From NCBI GenBank assembly GCA_003259005.1, contig QLII01000001.1, positions 1,550,001-1,614,000 of the forward strand: a DNA stretch of 64,000 bases, in the 5' to 3' direction. The notes under the pieces were generated by a model that worked only from the letters and a program-made list of their open reading frames with translations, had not been told where the DNA came from and searched no databases. Shown in pieces: positions 26,983-37,141 of this stretch; the first letter of the stretch is position 1; each line of letters opens with the position of its first letter. Source of the DNA: Spirosoma telluris. Lineage in GTDB: Bacteria; Bacteroidota; Bacteroidia; Cytophagales; Spirosomataceae. Both the position numbers and the translations under genes were made by a program.

Positions 26983-28208
26983 TTGAACGTTCCTGTTTTT
27001 CTGGCCCGAAAGGTCCGCCACGCGCCTGAGGGCAGTTTTTCGGCTACAGTTACGCGGATTGGCATAGCCAGTATTGCTCTGGGTTTAGCCATTCTGATCG
27101 TTGCCTTTTCGGTTCTATTTGGCTTTAAGGATACCATTCAGCAGAAAATCTTTCTGTTTGGAGCGCATTTGCAGGTGAGCAAATTCACGAACAATGTGTC
27201 GTATGAAGAACCAGCCCTGTCTCTTCGTACGAATTTATACCGCGACAGTACCCACCTTCCAGGCATTCGGCATATTCAGGCGGTTGCCCTGAAAGCCGGA
27301 ATTCTGAAAACCAAGGATGAGTTAACCGGCGTTGTGGTGAAAGGGGTTGGGAAGGATTATGACTGGAGTCTTTTTAAAGGTTCGCTGGTGGCGGGAACCG
27401 TTCCCGTTGTTGGGGCCGATACGGGATTTGGCTCAACGCAACTATTGCTAAGCCAGTATATGGCCAACCAGTTGCAGGTTAAAGTGGGCGAAAGTGTGCC
27501 ATTATACTTTCTGGGGAATCCACCCCGCGCCCGCAAAATGACGGTGGTGGGCATTTACGAAACGGGCCTTGAAGAAGTGGACAAAACGATTGCGCTGGGC
27601 GATATCCGTCTTGTACAACGACTAAATCACTGGGGACCCGACTCGGTAGGTAGCTATGAGATTTTCATTAATGATTTCGCGAAGCTGGAGTCGACAGCCC
27701 GAAATCTGACCTACTTTATTGATCCGGATATGCGGCTAACCCGCGTAACGGATCAATACCGGCCCCTATTCGACTGGATGGTTCTACTCGACCGGAATAT
27801 GGTTATTTTGCTGAGCCTTATTACATTCGTGGCTTCCTTCAATATGGTATCGGTGCTGCTGGTGCTGATGATGGAGCGCACGCCCATGATTGGCCTGCTG
27901 AAAGCACTTGGCGGCCCTAACTCCCTCATTCGACGTATGTTTGTGTTCGTTGGAATGAACATGGTGATTTGGGGCTGATCTTCGGAAATGTGGTTGGTCT
28001 GGGCATTTGCTTTCTCCAGGATCGCTTCAAACTGATCCCGCTCGATCCCAAAAACTATTTCATGAGTTATGTGCCTATTGTCTGGGACTGGCCCACTATT
28101 CTGGCCCTGAATGGAGCGACTGTTCTGCTAATTGCCCTTGTGTTGTGGCTTCCAACGATCATCATCAATCGAATCCAACCCGTGAAGGCGCTGGCGTTTA
28201 AGAAGTAA
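26983..28208 (+). CDS. LolC/LolE-type ABC transporter permease
   Basis: About 408 residues from a TTG start (product begins MNVPVFLARKVRHAPEGSFS). First transmembrane segment at ~27-47, a large periplasmic MacB-like domain (~50-260), then three more helices in the FtsX domain. The frame breaks at GGGG 27971-27974; one extra G gives MNMVIWGLIFGNVVGLGI, restoring the third helix. Such permeases move lipoproteins from the inner membrane or act in MacB-like export, with a separate ATPase that is not in this neighbourhood. Confidence 0.88.
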
Positions 28209-28218
28209 GACCCGGATC

Positions 28219-29057
28219 TTATTTCCGATACTCAAACTTCAAAATATACCCTTTCTTCCCATCGCCTTCACTGGCAATGAACAGATCGCCACTGGGAGCG
28301 AAACAGATACCTTCAGGTTGCCGAAACTGCTTGGGGTCGAGTAGTTCGGAGTAGATTATTTTTGCCTGCCGGTTGGTAATTAGCAGGCGTTTCCCAGCAG
28401 AATTTAGTATATACCATTCCCCGGTTATTGGGTGTACGGCAATGCCCGATGGCTTGTATGTTTTTGGGTCAATGCCAGCGGCTTTGAGTTGTTCATCATT
28501 CAGGCTCATGTCTTTGAAGACAGCCCGATTAAGCAGGTCAAATGAATAGACGGCTTTGTCGCTAGACCCTTCGCCATTCTTGACGGCAATCAGGAGTCGT
28601 TTGGTTTGGGGTCATAGCCTAGTCCTTCTACTTCCGTATTCTTCGGCAAATCGGTTTTAGTTTTGCCAATCTTTTTCGACTCGGGTTCAAAGCGGGAGAG
28701 GGTGCCATTGCTTTCGAGTACATACACCTCATTATTTACGTACTCAATACCTTCAAAATCACCATAGCCGCCAAAACCAAAGTCTTTCGTTACTTTCCCT
28801 TTCTTCGTATCGAAGACGTACACTACTGCTTCTTCATCCTGCACGCATAGCAGTTTATCATTTTTGTAATACGTCAGTCCCGATATTTCGGTCAATTCTT
28901 TGGGAAGCGTATAGGTTTCTGCGGGTTTAGTCAGTTGGTAGGGTAGTTTAAAGGGGGCTTCAAGCCGTCCGGCTTCGGGTTTGTCATTCTTTTTCGACGA
29001 AGGTCCACAGCCAGCCAGGAGTAGCAATGCGCCCAGGAAAAGACGATTCATAAACAA
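28219..29057 (-). CDS. SdiA-regulated-like/NHL-type lipoprotein
   Basis: About 279 residues. Lipobox LLLLAGC near residue 17 marks a lipoprotein. The body is a beta-propeller of SdiA-regulated type: ELTEISGLTYYKNDKLLCVQDE, GDFEGIEYVNNEVYVLES and RQPEGICFAPSGDLFIASEG. The frame breaks near 28601-28611 (plus-strand GGGG 28608-28611); one added base restores YDP(Q/K)TKRLLIAVKNGEG. The function is unknown; the propeller suggests binding. Convergent with the permease gene, stops 10 bases apart. Confidence 0.85.
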
Positions 29058-29293
29058 AGGATAAGGTGTACGCTAAAAGTAGGCGATGGTTTTGGTATAT
29101 CGCGCAAAAATGTCGTTTTTCTGAGTCAGTACCGGTAAAAACAGGGAAGATAGATAGAAACGATAGAGGCCAAATAGCGAGGGTCAGTTTGATCAATCCA
29201 AACGAAAATCGCGGTCGATTTGCAGGACCAGTCTTCGTGAATTTAGCAGTAAAAACAAGCTACTACTCCTGTTTATCATTGATTAACAGCTAT

Positions 29294-30625
29294 TTATGAT
29301 ACAAGCTTCCCTTCGCTACTATCGGCCAGAGCAGTCATAGGCCGCTCTATCTTACCTACGAGAAAAATATAGGAACAGGCCCCAATTAATCCGAAGGCTG
29401 CAATGAAAATCAAAGCAGGTTTAAAATCCCCACCTTTAACCAGATAACCCACGACAATGGGTACGACAATTGACGCCAGGTTACCCATAAGATTGAATAC
29501 CCCTCCTGTGAGACCGATCAGGTTCTTGGGAGAGAGGATGGACACAAACACCCAGGAAATTAACGCCATGCCGATTCCGAAAAAAGCCAGCGACATAAAG
29601 AAGATAATCATGGCTGGCTCGTCGGTGTAATTTGCCCCGATAATACTGATCGACAAAAGCAGTCCGATAATAATAGGGGTTTTACGGGCCACACTTACCG
29701 AGGTCCCCTGGCGGACATACTTATCTGACAGAAAGCCCGAGATCAATAAACCTGCACAGGCCGCCAGAAAGGGGATAGAAGACAGATAGCCTGTTTTAAT
29801 AAAACCCATACCCCGATATTTCACTAAATAGGTTGGGAACCAAGTCAGGAAAAAGTAAAGGGTTGCGTTCATCGAAAACTGCCCAATATAAACGCCCCAT
29901 AATGTACGATTCGAAAAGATTTGTTTCAGGTTGGCCCAATTCCAAACAGTAGCCTGCGCCTTCGTGGACGTCTTCGCCCTAATCACACCACCTCCTTTTT
30001 CAATGTAATCAAGTTCGGCGGTGTTTACCCGAGGGTGGTCTACTGGATCGCGGTAGAGGAAATACCAGATGATTCCCCATACGACCCCAACAAGCCCTGT
30101 ACCGATAAATAAACCTTTCCAGCCAAAATAAACCTGAACCGTTCCCAAAACGGGCGCCAGAAACGCTAGTCCAATAAACTGTCCCGACACATACATAGCA
30201 ATGGCAGAGGCCCGTTCATTATCGGGGAACCAACTAGTTACGACCCGATTATTGATGGGATAGGAAGGTGCTTCAAAGGTACCTGTGGCCAATCGAAGGG
30301 AAAACAGACTGGCAAACCCTCTCACAAATCCCTGTCCCATAGTCGCTAATGACCAGGTAATTAAACAAACCGCATATAAAACACGAGGGCCAATGCGGTC
30401 GGCAAGTAGGCCACCTGGAATTTGCAAAGCCGCATACGCCCAGCCGAAAGCGGAAAAGATTAACCCTAACTCAACCGTCGATAAGTTCAGATCTTTACTC
30501 AGGGCTGGCGCGGCAACGGAGAGGTTAGCCCGGTCGAGATAGTTGATCGCTACGTTGACGAATATGAGGGCTAACATCCCGTATCGTACCCGAGTTGGTT
30601 TAAGTTTGCCGCTTATCTGTTCCAT
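29294..30625 (-). CDS. MFS transporter, anion:cation symporter (sugar-acid) type
   Basis: A 443-residue inner-membrane carrier with 12 predicted helices. VAINYLDRANLSVAAPALS in the first helix and GWAYAALQIPGGLLADRIGPR in the second loop are typical of the ACS family, which imports hexuronates, glucarate or related acids with protons or sodium. It is the last gene of the minus-strand cluster beginning at 35288, so it probably imports the substrate or product of those oxidising enzymes. The exact acid cannot be read. Confidence 0.9.
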   Translation of the reverse strand: MEQISGKLKPTRVRYGMLALIFVNVAINYLDRANLSVAAPALSKDLNLSTVELGLIFSAFGWAYAALQIPGGLLADRIGPRVLYAVCLITWSLATMGQGFVRGFASLFSLRLATGTFEAPSYPINNRVVTSWFPDNERASAIAMYVSGQFIGLAFLAPVLGTVQVYFGWKGLFIGTGLVGVVWGIIWYFLYRDPVDHPRVNTAELDYIEKGGGVIRAKTSTKAQATVWNWANLKQIFSNRTLWGVYIGQFSMNATLYFFLTWFPTYLVKYRGMGFIKTGYLSSIPFLAACAGLLISGFLSDKYVRQGTSVSVARKTPIIIGLLLSISIIGANYTDEPAMIIFFMSLAFFGIGMALISWVFVSILSPKNLIGLTGGVFNLMGNLASIVVPIVVGYLVKGGDFKPALIFIAAFGLIGACSYIFLVGKIERPMTALADSSEGKLVS

Positions 30626-30665
30626 TTTTTAGAGTTAGGGAGTTTAGGTTGGTTGTAGAGAAAAG

Positions 30666-30743
30666 GTTTGAAGTTTGTCGTTTGAGGTTCGCCGTTGCGG
30701 GCATATCAGCAATCTTATGCGCCAGCAACGACAAACTTCAAAC
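30666..30743. repeat. Reiterated-word hairpin (GTTTGAAGTTTGTCG)
   Basis: 18-nt arms (30666-30683 and 30726-30743, one mismatch), with further pairing inside. It lies between the SDR stop and the MFS start within one transcription unit. Confidence 0.7.
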
Positions 30744-30749
30744 GACTAG

Positions 30750-31534
30750 CTATCTTGCCGTCCAGCCGCCATCGACCGTGAGCATTGAACCGACCATGTA
30801 ACTTCCGGCATCGCTGGCCAGGAAAATAGCGGCTCCCTGAATTTCGCGCAAATGCCCCCAACGCCCTAAAGCGGTGGCGCCCACCACAAATTTTTTACCT
30901 TCCTCGGTATCGGCGATGGGAAGATTCATTTCGGTAAGAAATGGACCGGGGCAAATCGCATTGACGTTGATATTATACGGAGCCAGTTCCAGCGCCAGGG
31001 CACGGGTCATTTGAACAACGGCCCTTTGCTTGACGTGTAAGGAGTTCGATTGGACAAACCAACTAAACCGAGGGTGCTGGCCAGATTGATGATGCTCCCC
31101 CGTCCGGCATTTTTCATGAAGGGTGTTACGGCTTTGCAACAGAGCCAGGTGCCTGTTACATTCACCTCCATTACCTTACTGAAATCGTCAAGGGTTAATT
31201 CGTCGATTGGACCTCTAATGTTTATGCCTGCACTATTGATCAGAATATCGATCTGTCCAAACGTGTCGATAGCCTTTTGGGCCATGGCTTCGGTTTGTTC
31301 GGCGCTAGCGATATCAGCGCTAAACGAAATAGCAGTAACACCAAAGTCGTCACTCAGCTCCTGCGCGGCTAGTATGCCTTCTTCCGCATTTCGATTGACC
31401 AGCATCAGGTTCGCACCTGCCGAAGCCAATCCGGCAGCCATTGCTAAACCAAGCCCTTTGGAGCCACCGGTAATGATGGCGGTTTTTCCACTTAAATTAA
31501 ATTGACTGATTCCAGGTAGTATTTCTTTACTCAT
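30750..31534 (-). CDS. SDR-family oxidoreductase (gluconate 5-dehydrogenase-like)
   Basis: About 261 residues. NAD(P)-binding TGGSKGLGLAMA, the NSAG motif (INSAGINIRG), catalytic Ser near STLGLVGLSN, Y-x3-K in YTSSK, and C-terminal GSMLTVDGGW. These match classical SDRs of the gluconate 5-dehydrogenase type. The frame breaks in the plus-strand CCC 31022-31024; one extra G on the coding strand gives SSKGAVVQMTRALALEL, exactly the family sequence. It lies between the isomerase and the MFS gene and would reduce or oxidise a sugar acid in that route. Confidence 0.9.
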
Positions 31535-31543
31535 AAGGCTTCT

Positions 31544-32601
31544 TTATTTCATTCCCAGTTTGTCTTTGCTGTAGTTCAGGCAGGCTACAATATTCTCTTC
31601 TTCGAGGGCCAGTTTTTCGTCATTACTCAACTTTGCTACGCGAGGTAGACCACCCGGGTATTTATGCTGCCTGACCGTTCGTAGCATTCGGGCCAGATCA
31701 GAACCCGGTACGGAACCCATTGTTTCCCAATAGGCATTCGTTACACAGGGAATTTCCAGCGGATCGCGTGTGATCATTTCCAGACTGAATGTACCCGAGG
31801 GGTTATGTTTCCGGCAGAGATCGACCATCTTTGGCAGGTCCAGAATCCCTTTCCCCATCGGTACTTCCGATAGCAGAAACCCATCGGGGTATTCTTCAAC
31901 GGCCATGTCTTTTACGTGGGTACTGAACACATAGGGAGACAAGGTTTCGACAACTTCCATCGGGTCTTCCAGCAAGGCCATACTATTGCCAAAATCGAGG
32001 GTTACACCAATCCATTCACTATTGACCTGTTTTAGTAGATTCACTAAATCTGGCGCGCGCCAGTCTTTATGATTTTCGACCCCAGTTTGACTTTGTGTTT
32101 GCGTAAAACCGGCTCCACGAGTTGCAAGGAGGTCAGTGCACTTTTCTTCAATTCCTCGAAAGCTGCGGGAGAATGATAGGTTTCATAACGTCGACCGCTT
32201 GAACAAACTGTTCGTAATACCTGGGCTCCGGCCTCCCGCGCGCTGATCACATCCTGTTCAAACTTTGGAACATCTTCTGCCTTTTTGGGTAAGCCAATCG
32301 ACCCTTCGAGATAAAGTCCATACTTTTCCCGCTCGTCACGCACCTTTTTGGCGAAGTCACTCGACCAGCCGTTAACGATGACCTGCACGCCACCCGCCCC
32401 AAGTTGATGGCAATGGTCAAGTAATTGAATGGCGTTGGTGAAGCTTGGATATTTCTGGCTTTCTACTTTCGAATTCCAACGACTCCAATAGGAATGCACC
32501 ACAATACCCATCCGTTTGTCGGCAAAAAAATCAGGGTCAGCAGGAAATGATAAAGCCATTGCTCCCACGGTGGCTCGTTGTAAAAAATCTCGTCTATCCA
32601 T
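31544..32601 (-). CDS. Sugar phosphate isomerase/epimerase-like TIM barrel, Tat-type signal
   Basis: About 353 residues. Chosen start ATG 32601 gives MDRRDFLQRATVG, a twin-arginine-type signal; the frame opens at 32631, but those ten residues are encoded by hairpin word sequence. The AP-endonuclease-2-type barrel has GVTLDFGNS and STHVKDM with likely metal ligands, and FSLEMITRD. The frame breaks at plus-strand CCCC 32080-32083; one extra base restores KLGVENHKDWRAPDLVNLL. Probably isomerises or epimerises a keto sugar in the periplasm or cytoplasm; substrate unknown. Confidence 0.85.
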
Positions 32602-32610
32602 TTGGGTAAA

Positions 32611-32710
32611 GGTCATTTCATTTGTTGTCATTGGTTGTCATTTAGTGGTCATTAATTATTAATCGACCTATCTGGCTATATCTGACCACCAATGACCACA
32701 AATGACTACT
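32611..32710. repeat. Reiterated-word hairpin (GGTCATT/TTGTCATT)
   Basis: Left part 32611-32655 repeats TTGTCATT and GGTCATT; right part 32682-32710 is the complementary ATGACCAC word. It overlaps the upstream in-frame ATG of the isomerase gene. Confidence 0.65.
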
Positions 32711-32718
32711 AACTTGTA

Positions 32719-35288
32719 TTATTTCCCCTCAGCGGGCTTTGAGTCAAGAATATATTTGTTCAATTCTTTGGCGGTCCAGGGCACAACACGTCCCTGCGCT
32801 AAAACGCGCGTCATCCCTACGGTTCGTTTACCAATCGGACCCGCGTTGTTGCCCCATTCGTTTCGGATATACATTAAAATAGACGTGATCGACTGGTCGT
32901 CCATTGTTGAGTGAGCTGGCATAACCGGGAGTATATCCGGCGCATCATACACCCGTTTATTAATCTCTACCGGCCCTTCCATGCCATGTAACAAGACAAG
33001 TGCTAATCGCTTCTCATCGCCCAACACCCAGTCGGAGCCAATCAGGGTGGCCCGAAGCGAGGCAAACCTGCCCCATCGGTGCCGTGACAGCCTGAACAGG
33101 TATTCAAATACAGTTGCCGTCCCGACGCAAATAGTTTTTGTTCATCGTCGTTCAACAGGCTCTTTTTGGCGGAACTACTTTTTGCCGCTACGTGACCAGG
33201 CCATTCAAACATCGTTTCCAGAGACGCAAGTCGGGATGGATCAATTTTATGACTCGATTTCGCTAACAGACTAGGCGCAACGGTGAGCTTTACCGGCTTT
33301 ATTTTACTGCTTCCTGCAATCGACATGCTGGTCAATATGGCTTTGTCCTGCCAGCCCAACGGTTCTTTATGCGTATCAATCACGGCTAATAGCGTCGATA
33401 GTTCAGTAGGGTTTCGCTTCTTGACAATCGCTGCCGTTAGCATCTCTATGAAAATCTCCTTTGCGGGTTCCTGAGTCTGCCACTGAGGTGACTTCAACAA
33501 CCGCTGTAATAAGGCGAATTCCTGATTTTGCAGACTACTCATGGCGGCATCCCGAATCAGAGCAGATTCTCCATAGCGCCCAACAATATTGGCAAGCAGT
33601 AGCTGAGCCGCCGATGGATCAAGTATGCCCGCCGTAAAGGTCATCTGGAGAATTTGTTCAATAGGCGCCTGTTCCCATCGGGCCAGTAACTGTTCACCTA
33701 GTTTCGCCCGAACCGTTTTGTCCGTTTTTGCAATTGGCTCCAGTAACCGAAGCGCGGTTGAGCTGACAAGGGCATTCGGATCTGCCACCAATCCCGAAAG
33801 CATCGTTGGGTTACTCAATGCCAATCCATCCAGCGTCCATAAGGCGTGGAATCGTCCCAGCGGCTGCTCACCTTTCAGAGCCAGATTTGTCAAAGCTGAT
33901 CCAACTCGTTTATCCGCTCGGTCGATCAATAAATGCTGCGCTACATCCCGATGCCATCCATCGGGGTTTGACAATTCAGCAACGAGTTTGTCTGACGATG
34001 CTATTGATAGTTTTCTCGGCTTTGGGGCTTTCCAGTTTTGCGGAACAATACGCCAGATGCGTCCCCGATTGACGGGTTTATCAAGTTCTCGCGCCAGCGT
34101 TTGCTCTTTCAAATAGGGCGTCACATAGGCCTTGTGCTGAATAAGGCCCCGATACATATCCGCGATATATAAGGCCCCGTCAGGACCTGTTGCCATATGA
34201 ACCGGACGGAATCGCTCGTCGGTTGAGGCCAGAAATTCGGTGCCGGGATGCGGATCATGCGCCGTAATGAGCAAGCCTTTTTCCTCCACCACATTTCGCT
34301 TAATGAGATTGCCAGCAGGTTCGCAAACGAACGCATTTCCATAGTAAGCCGCAGGCAGGGCCGTGCCCCGGTAGGCAAGCGGTGAGCAGGCTGCCGTAAA
34401 CTCCAGTAGGTGGCCTTCTTTATCCAGGGTTCCGGGTATATAACCCCGATTCACGGCCGGATTAGGCCGGATTGGGTAAACCCGCCGGTCGATGGTAAGC
34501 CCATAGTCGATACCGGTTGTGGGCTTGTGGTTTTTGTTTCGGGATAAATAGTTCGGCGCTACCAGATCAGCATGAAGCTGCGACCAGTTGTAGTTGTAAT
34601 ACAATCGCCCTTTATCATCGTAACTAATGCCCCATTGTCCCCGGAACTCCGTACTATCACGCTCCCATTGGATCGCGTTTGGGTTTCCGCCTGCCAGTCG
34701 ATACCGAAGCCGTGCCTTGGCACTATAATACCAGTTATCCAGCCCCCGCCAAAGCCCATTTGGTGCGTGTTCGGGCAGACCACTAGCAGCATATTGAGCG
34801 TCAACAACAGTTTTGGTATCGGCTTTTAGGTCGCCATTCAGATCCTTGGTAAGCCATAAAGCGCCATTTTCGGCAATCAGCACACCTCCGGGTACAAAAG
34901 CCATCGCTCTGGGCATAACCAAACTATCGAGGTATATTTTACTGGCGTCCATCTGGCCATCGCCGTTTGTATCTTCGAGTATCGATACACGACCAACGCG
35001 CTTATCTTCACCATCGCCATTAATATCAGGCATGAATCCCCGCATCTCGATCACCCAAAGTCGGCCATCTTCATCAAAATTGATGACCACCGGGTCCTGA
35101 ATCATTGGTTCAGCGGCAACGAGCTGGATGGACAGTCCCGGTTCAAGCTGAAAGGTAGCCTGTTCTTCGGCTGGTGTTTTTACGGGCGAGGGACCTTCTG
35201 CCAGCGTCGTTCTTAGATTCGTTTTAAAGCTGAGCAGACACAAAAGGCCAGCACAAATCAAGCTAATAGAATAAGCGGGCTTAACCAT
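32719..35288 (-). CDS. Membrane-bound dehydrogenase-type beta-propeller with C-terminal cytochrome c
   Basis: About 856 residues. Signal peptide (MVKPAYSISLICAGLLCLLS), a beta-propeller of the PVC-type membrane-bound dehydrogenase domain (EDGRLWVIEMRGFMPD, MATGPDGALYIADMYRG), a HEAT-like helical region (~430-700) and a c-type haem site CSGCHG. The frame breaks at plus-strand CCC 33051-33053; one extra G on the coding strand joins LPRFGATLIGSDWVLGDEKR and completes the cytochrome with PVMPAHS as the likely Met ligand region. A periplasmic oxidase passing electrons to haem; the substrate is likely a sugar or related alcohol, by context. Confidence 0.88.
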
Positions 35289-35550
35289 GAGGCATGAATT
35301 GGTATTATAGAATGATAAAGCATTATTAAGAAGATACTACTTGTGTTCCATGCCTATATTGGCTGAGTTTGTTGAACATAACTACCGATAAGCAGGCTTG
35401 TGAGGCTGGCTTGTTTTGATCAGGTCAGGAAACTTTAGTCATCGTTGAAATTCAGTTAAAACTATATCCGGGTTTTGACCGTAGTTACATGACCAATACC
35501 GAAGATTTTCGTAGGTAGTACACAACCAAACTAATTTCTGCATTCGGCAC

Positions 35551-37050
35551 ATGCCTATGATTCAGCGACGTATACTTATCCCTGTTTTTATTTTTTTGCT
35601 CCTGAATAGCTGGTTCATCGGTGAGGCTATTGCTTCAGAAACGCTTTTCTACATTGTCAAAAAGGCAGATTGGCTTGCTCAGACCAAAAGATCGAGCTAT
35701 CACCCTGCCTCAATGGCAAGTAACGGTTTCATTAACCTGTCGACGCCAGAGCAGGTTGTTCCCACGGCTCAAGCCCTGTTTCAGGGCCAAACCGATTTAC
35801 TTTTATTGAAACTTAACATATCTCCTGCCGATCCACTCTTAAAATGGGAAAGTGTACCTGGCACTGACGTCTCATACCCACATTATTATGGTAGCCTGCC
35901 TAAAGCACTGGTAGCGAAAGTGTATTCCTTCCAACCCCGAAAAGACGGACATTTTACCCTGCCTAAAGACTCCTTCTTCAAGAGGATTAGTAGCCGACTT
36001 ATTCCGGGGAGTCTTGTCAATAAGTTCCTTCGCTATCAGGAATGGCAGGATACGGATCGGTTCCAGAAGCTACAGATCAGGAATTTCAAAGGGCCAAAGG
36101 TCCAGTTGCAATGGTGGTATTTCGACTTCTTTCTTAAGGATGGCAGTTCGGTTGTGCTGGCTTTTATTCCACAACATTGGTGGGACAAGCCCGGATCGGT
36201 CAGGGACAAAAAATCGGTATTTACGATGTCGCTTAAACCCAGGCAAGGCACCGTAAAACGCTTCACGATCCTTGTTCCTCAAACAGACGTTAAGACCTCG
36301 GCCAATCACCTGGAAATTCCATCTCATTTAACCATTCGGGCCATTGAGGGCAGCGACTCAAATCAGTTTTCGATTCAGGTTAATTTCCCGGAAGTAACGG
36401 CTGCGTTTACGATTAAGCCAACCCAGCTTCCATTTGCGGCCTTTCCAACGGGTGTAATGCCGGGGCCGTTACGTACCCTGCTCAGCGATGCTCCGTTGGG
36501 CTCCCCAAGCTTCAGTTATGTTTCTCAGATTCCGAATAGCTCTGTTTCTGGCTCGATGGCCTGGGACGACTATCAAACCCAATTTGAAGGCCAGGCTTAT
36601 CATGAACAAGGCCGATTAGACGATACCCCGGCACGTCAGGGCGGTAGCTGGACCTGGTATCACTTTGCAGGTGACGGCTGGAATATCTTCGGCAGTCCGG
36701 GCAGCTACATCTATCTACAACGGGGCGATCAGATTCTTCAGTCTGGCTTTCAACTGATCAGTAAAAACTATACACTTCAAAACCGAACGTATTCCAGTCC
36801 CGACCATGCCAAATTGCTGACAGGGGGTGAGATTTATTTTCATCATCAGGAACTCACCTTTCGGCTTAAAATAAACCCTGCCACGACGAAGACCTTAGTC
36901 TGTTTTCCCTCGCCCGACCCAGGCCAGCTTTGGGGTACTGTAGGAGGCAGTGCTACGCTTTCGATTTCAGAAGGGGAAACTACAACACATCTTGAAGGGA
37001 GGATTTTTCTGGAGAGCTGCTCCTGGGAATCCAGTAACCTGTCTCCTTAA
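35551..37050 (+). CDS. DUF952 domain fused to an AttH/CrtC-like domain, secreted
   Basis: A 499-residue protein with a signal peptide (to about residue 28). Residues ~31-130 match DUF952 (LFYIVKKADWL, ASNGFINLSTPEQV, YPHYYGSLPKALV). From ~170 onwards the sequence resembles the AttH/CrtC lipocalin-like fold: LQWWYFDFFLKDGSSVVLAF and later GSWTWYHFAGDGWNIF. I know DUF952 as a short single-domain cytosolic protein, so this exported fusion is unusual. No function can be assigned. Isolated between the cytochrome gene (divergent) and the efflux operon (convergent). Confidence 0.7.
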   Translation: MPMIQRRILIPVFIFLLLNSWFIGEAIASETLFYIVKKADWLAQTKRSSYHPASMASNGFINLSTPEQVVPTAQALFQGQTDLLLLKLNISPADPLLKWESVPGTDVSYPHYYGSLPKALVAKVYSFQPRKDGHFTLPKDSFFKRISSRLIPGSLVNKFLRYQEWQDTDRFQKLQIRNFKGPKVQLQWWYFDFFLKDGSSVVLAFIPQHWWDKPGSVRDKKSVFTMSLKPRQGTVKRFTILVPQTDVKTSANHLEIPSHLTIRAIEGSDSNQFSIQVNFPEVTAAFTIKPTQLPFAAFPTGVMPGPLRTLLSDAPLGSPSFSYVSQIPNSSVSGSMAWDDYQTQFEGQAYHEQGRLDDTPARQGGSWTWYHFAGDGWNIFGSPGSYIYLQRGDQILQSGFQLISKNYTLQNRTYSSPDHAKLLTGGEIYFHHQELTFRLKINPATTKTLVCFPSPDPGQLWGTVGGSATLSISEGETTTHLEGRIFLESCSWESSNLSP

Positions 37051-37092
37051 AGGATAGCTCGCTTATAGAAGCTTTTTTTTATAAACTTCGTG

Positions 37093-37141
37093 TAAGCAAG
37101 AAGAGGGAGCCAGTTCTTAAACGGCTCCCTCTTCTTGCTTA
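37093..37141. terminator. Terminator between convergent genes
   Basis: Perfect 19-bp arms (37093-37111 and 37123-37141). It overlaps the czcA-like stop codon and follows the DUF952 fusion gene. Confidence 0.85.
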
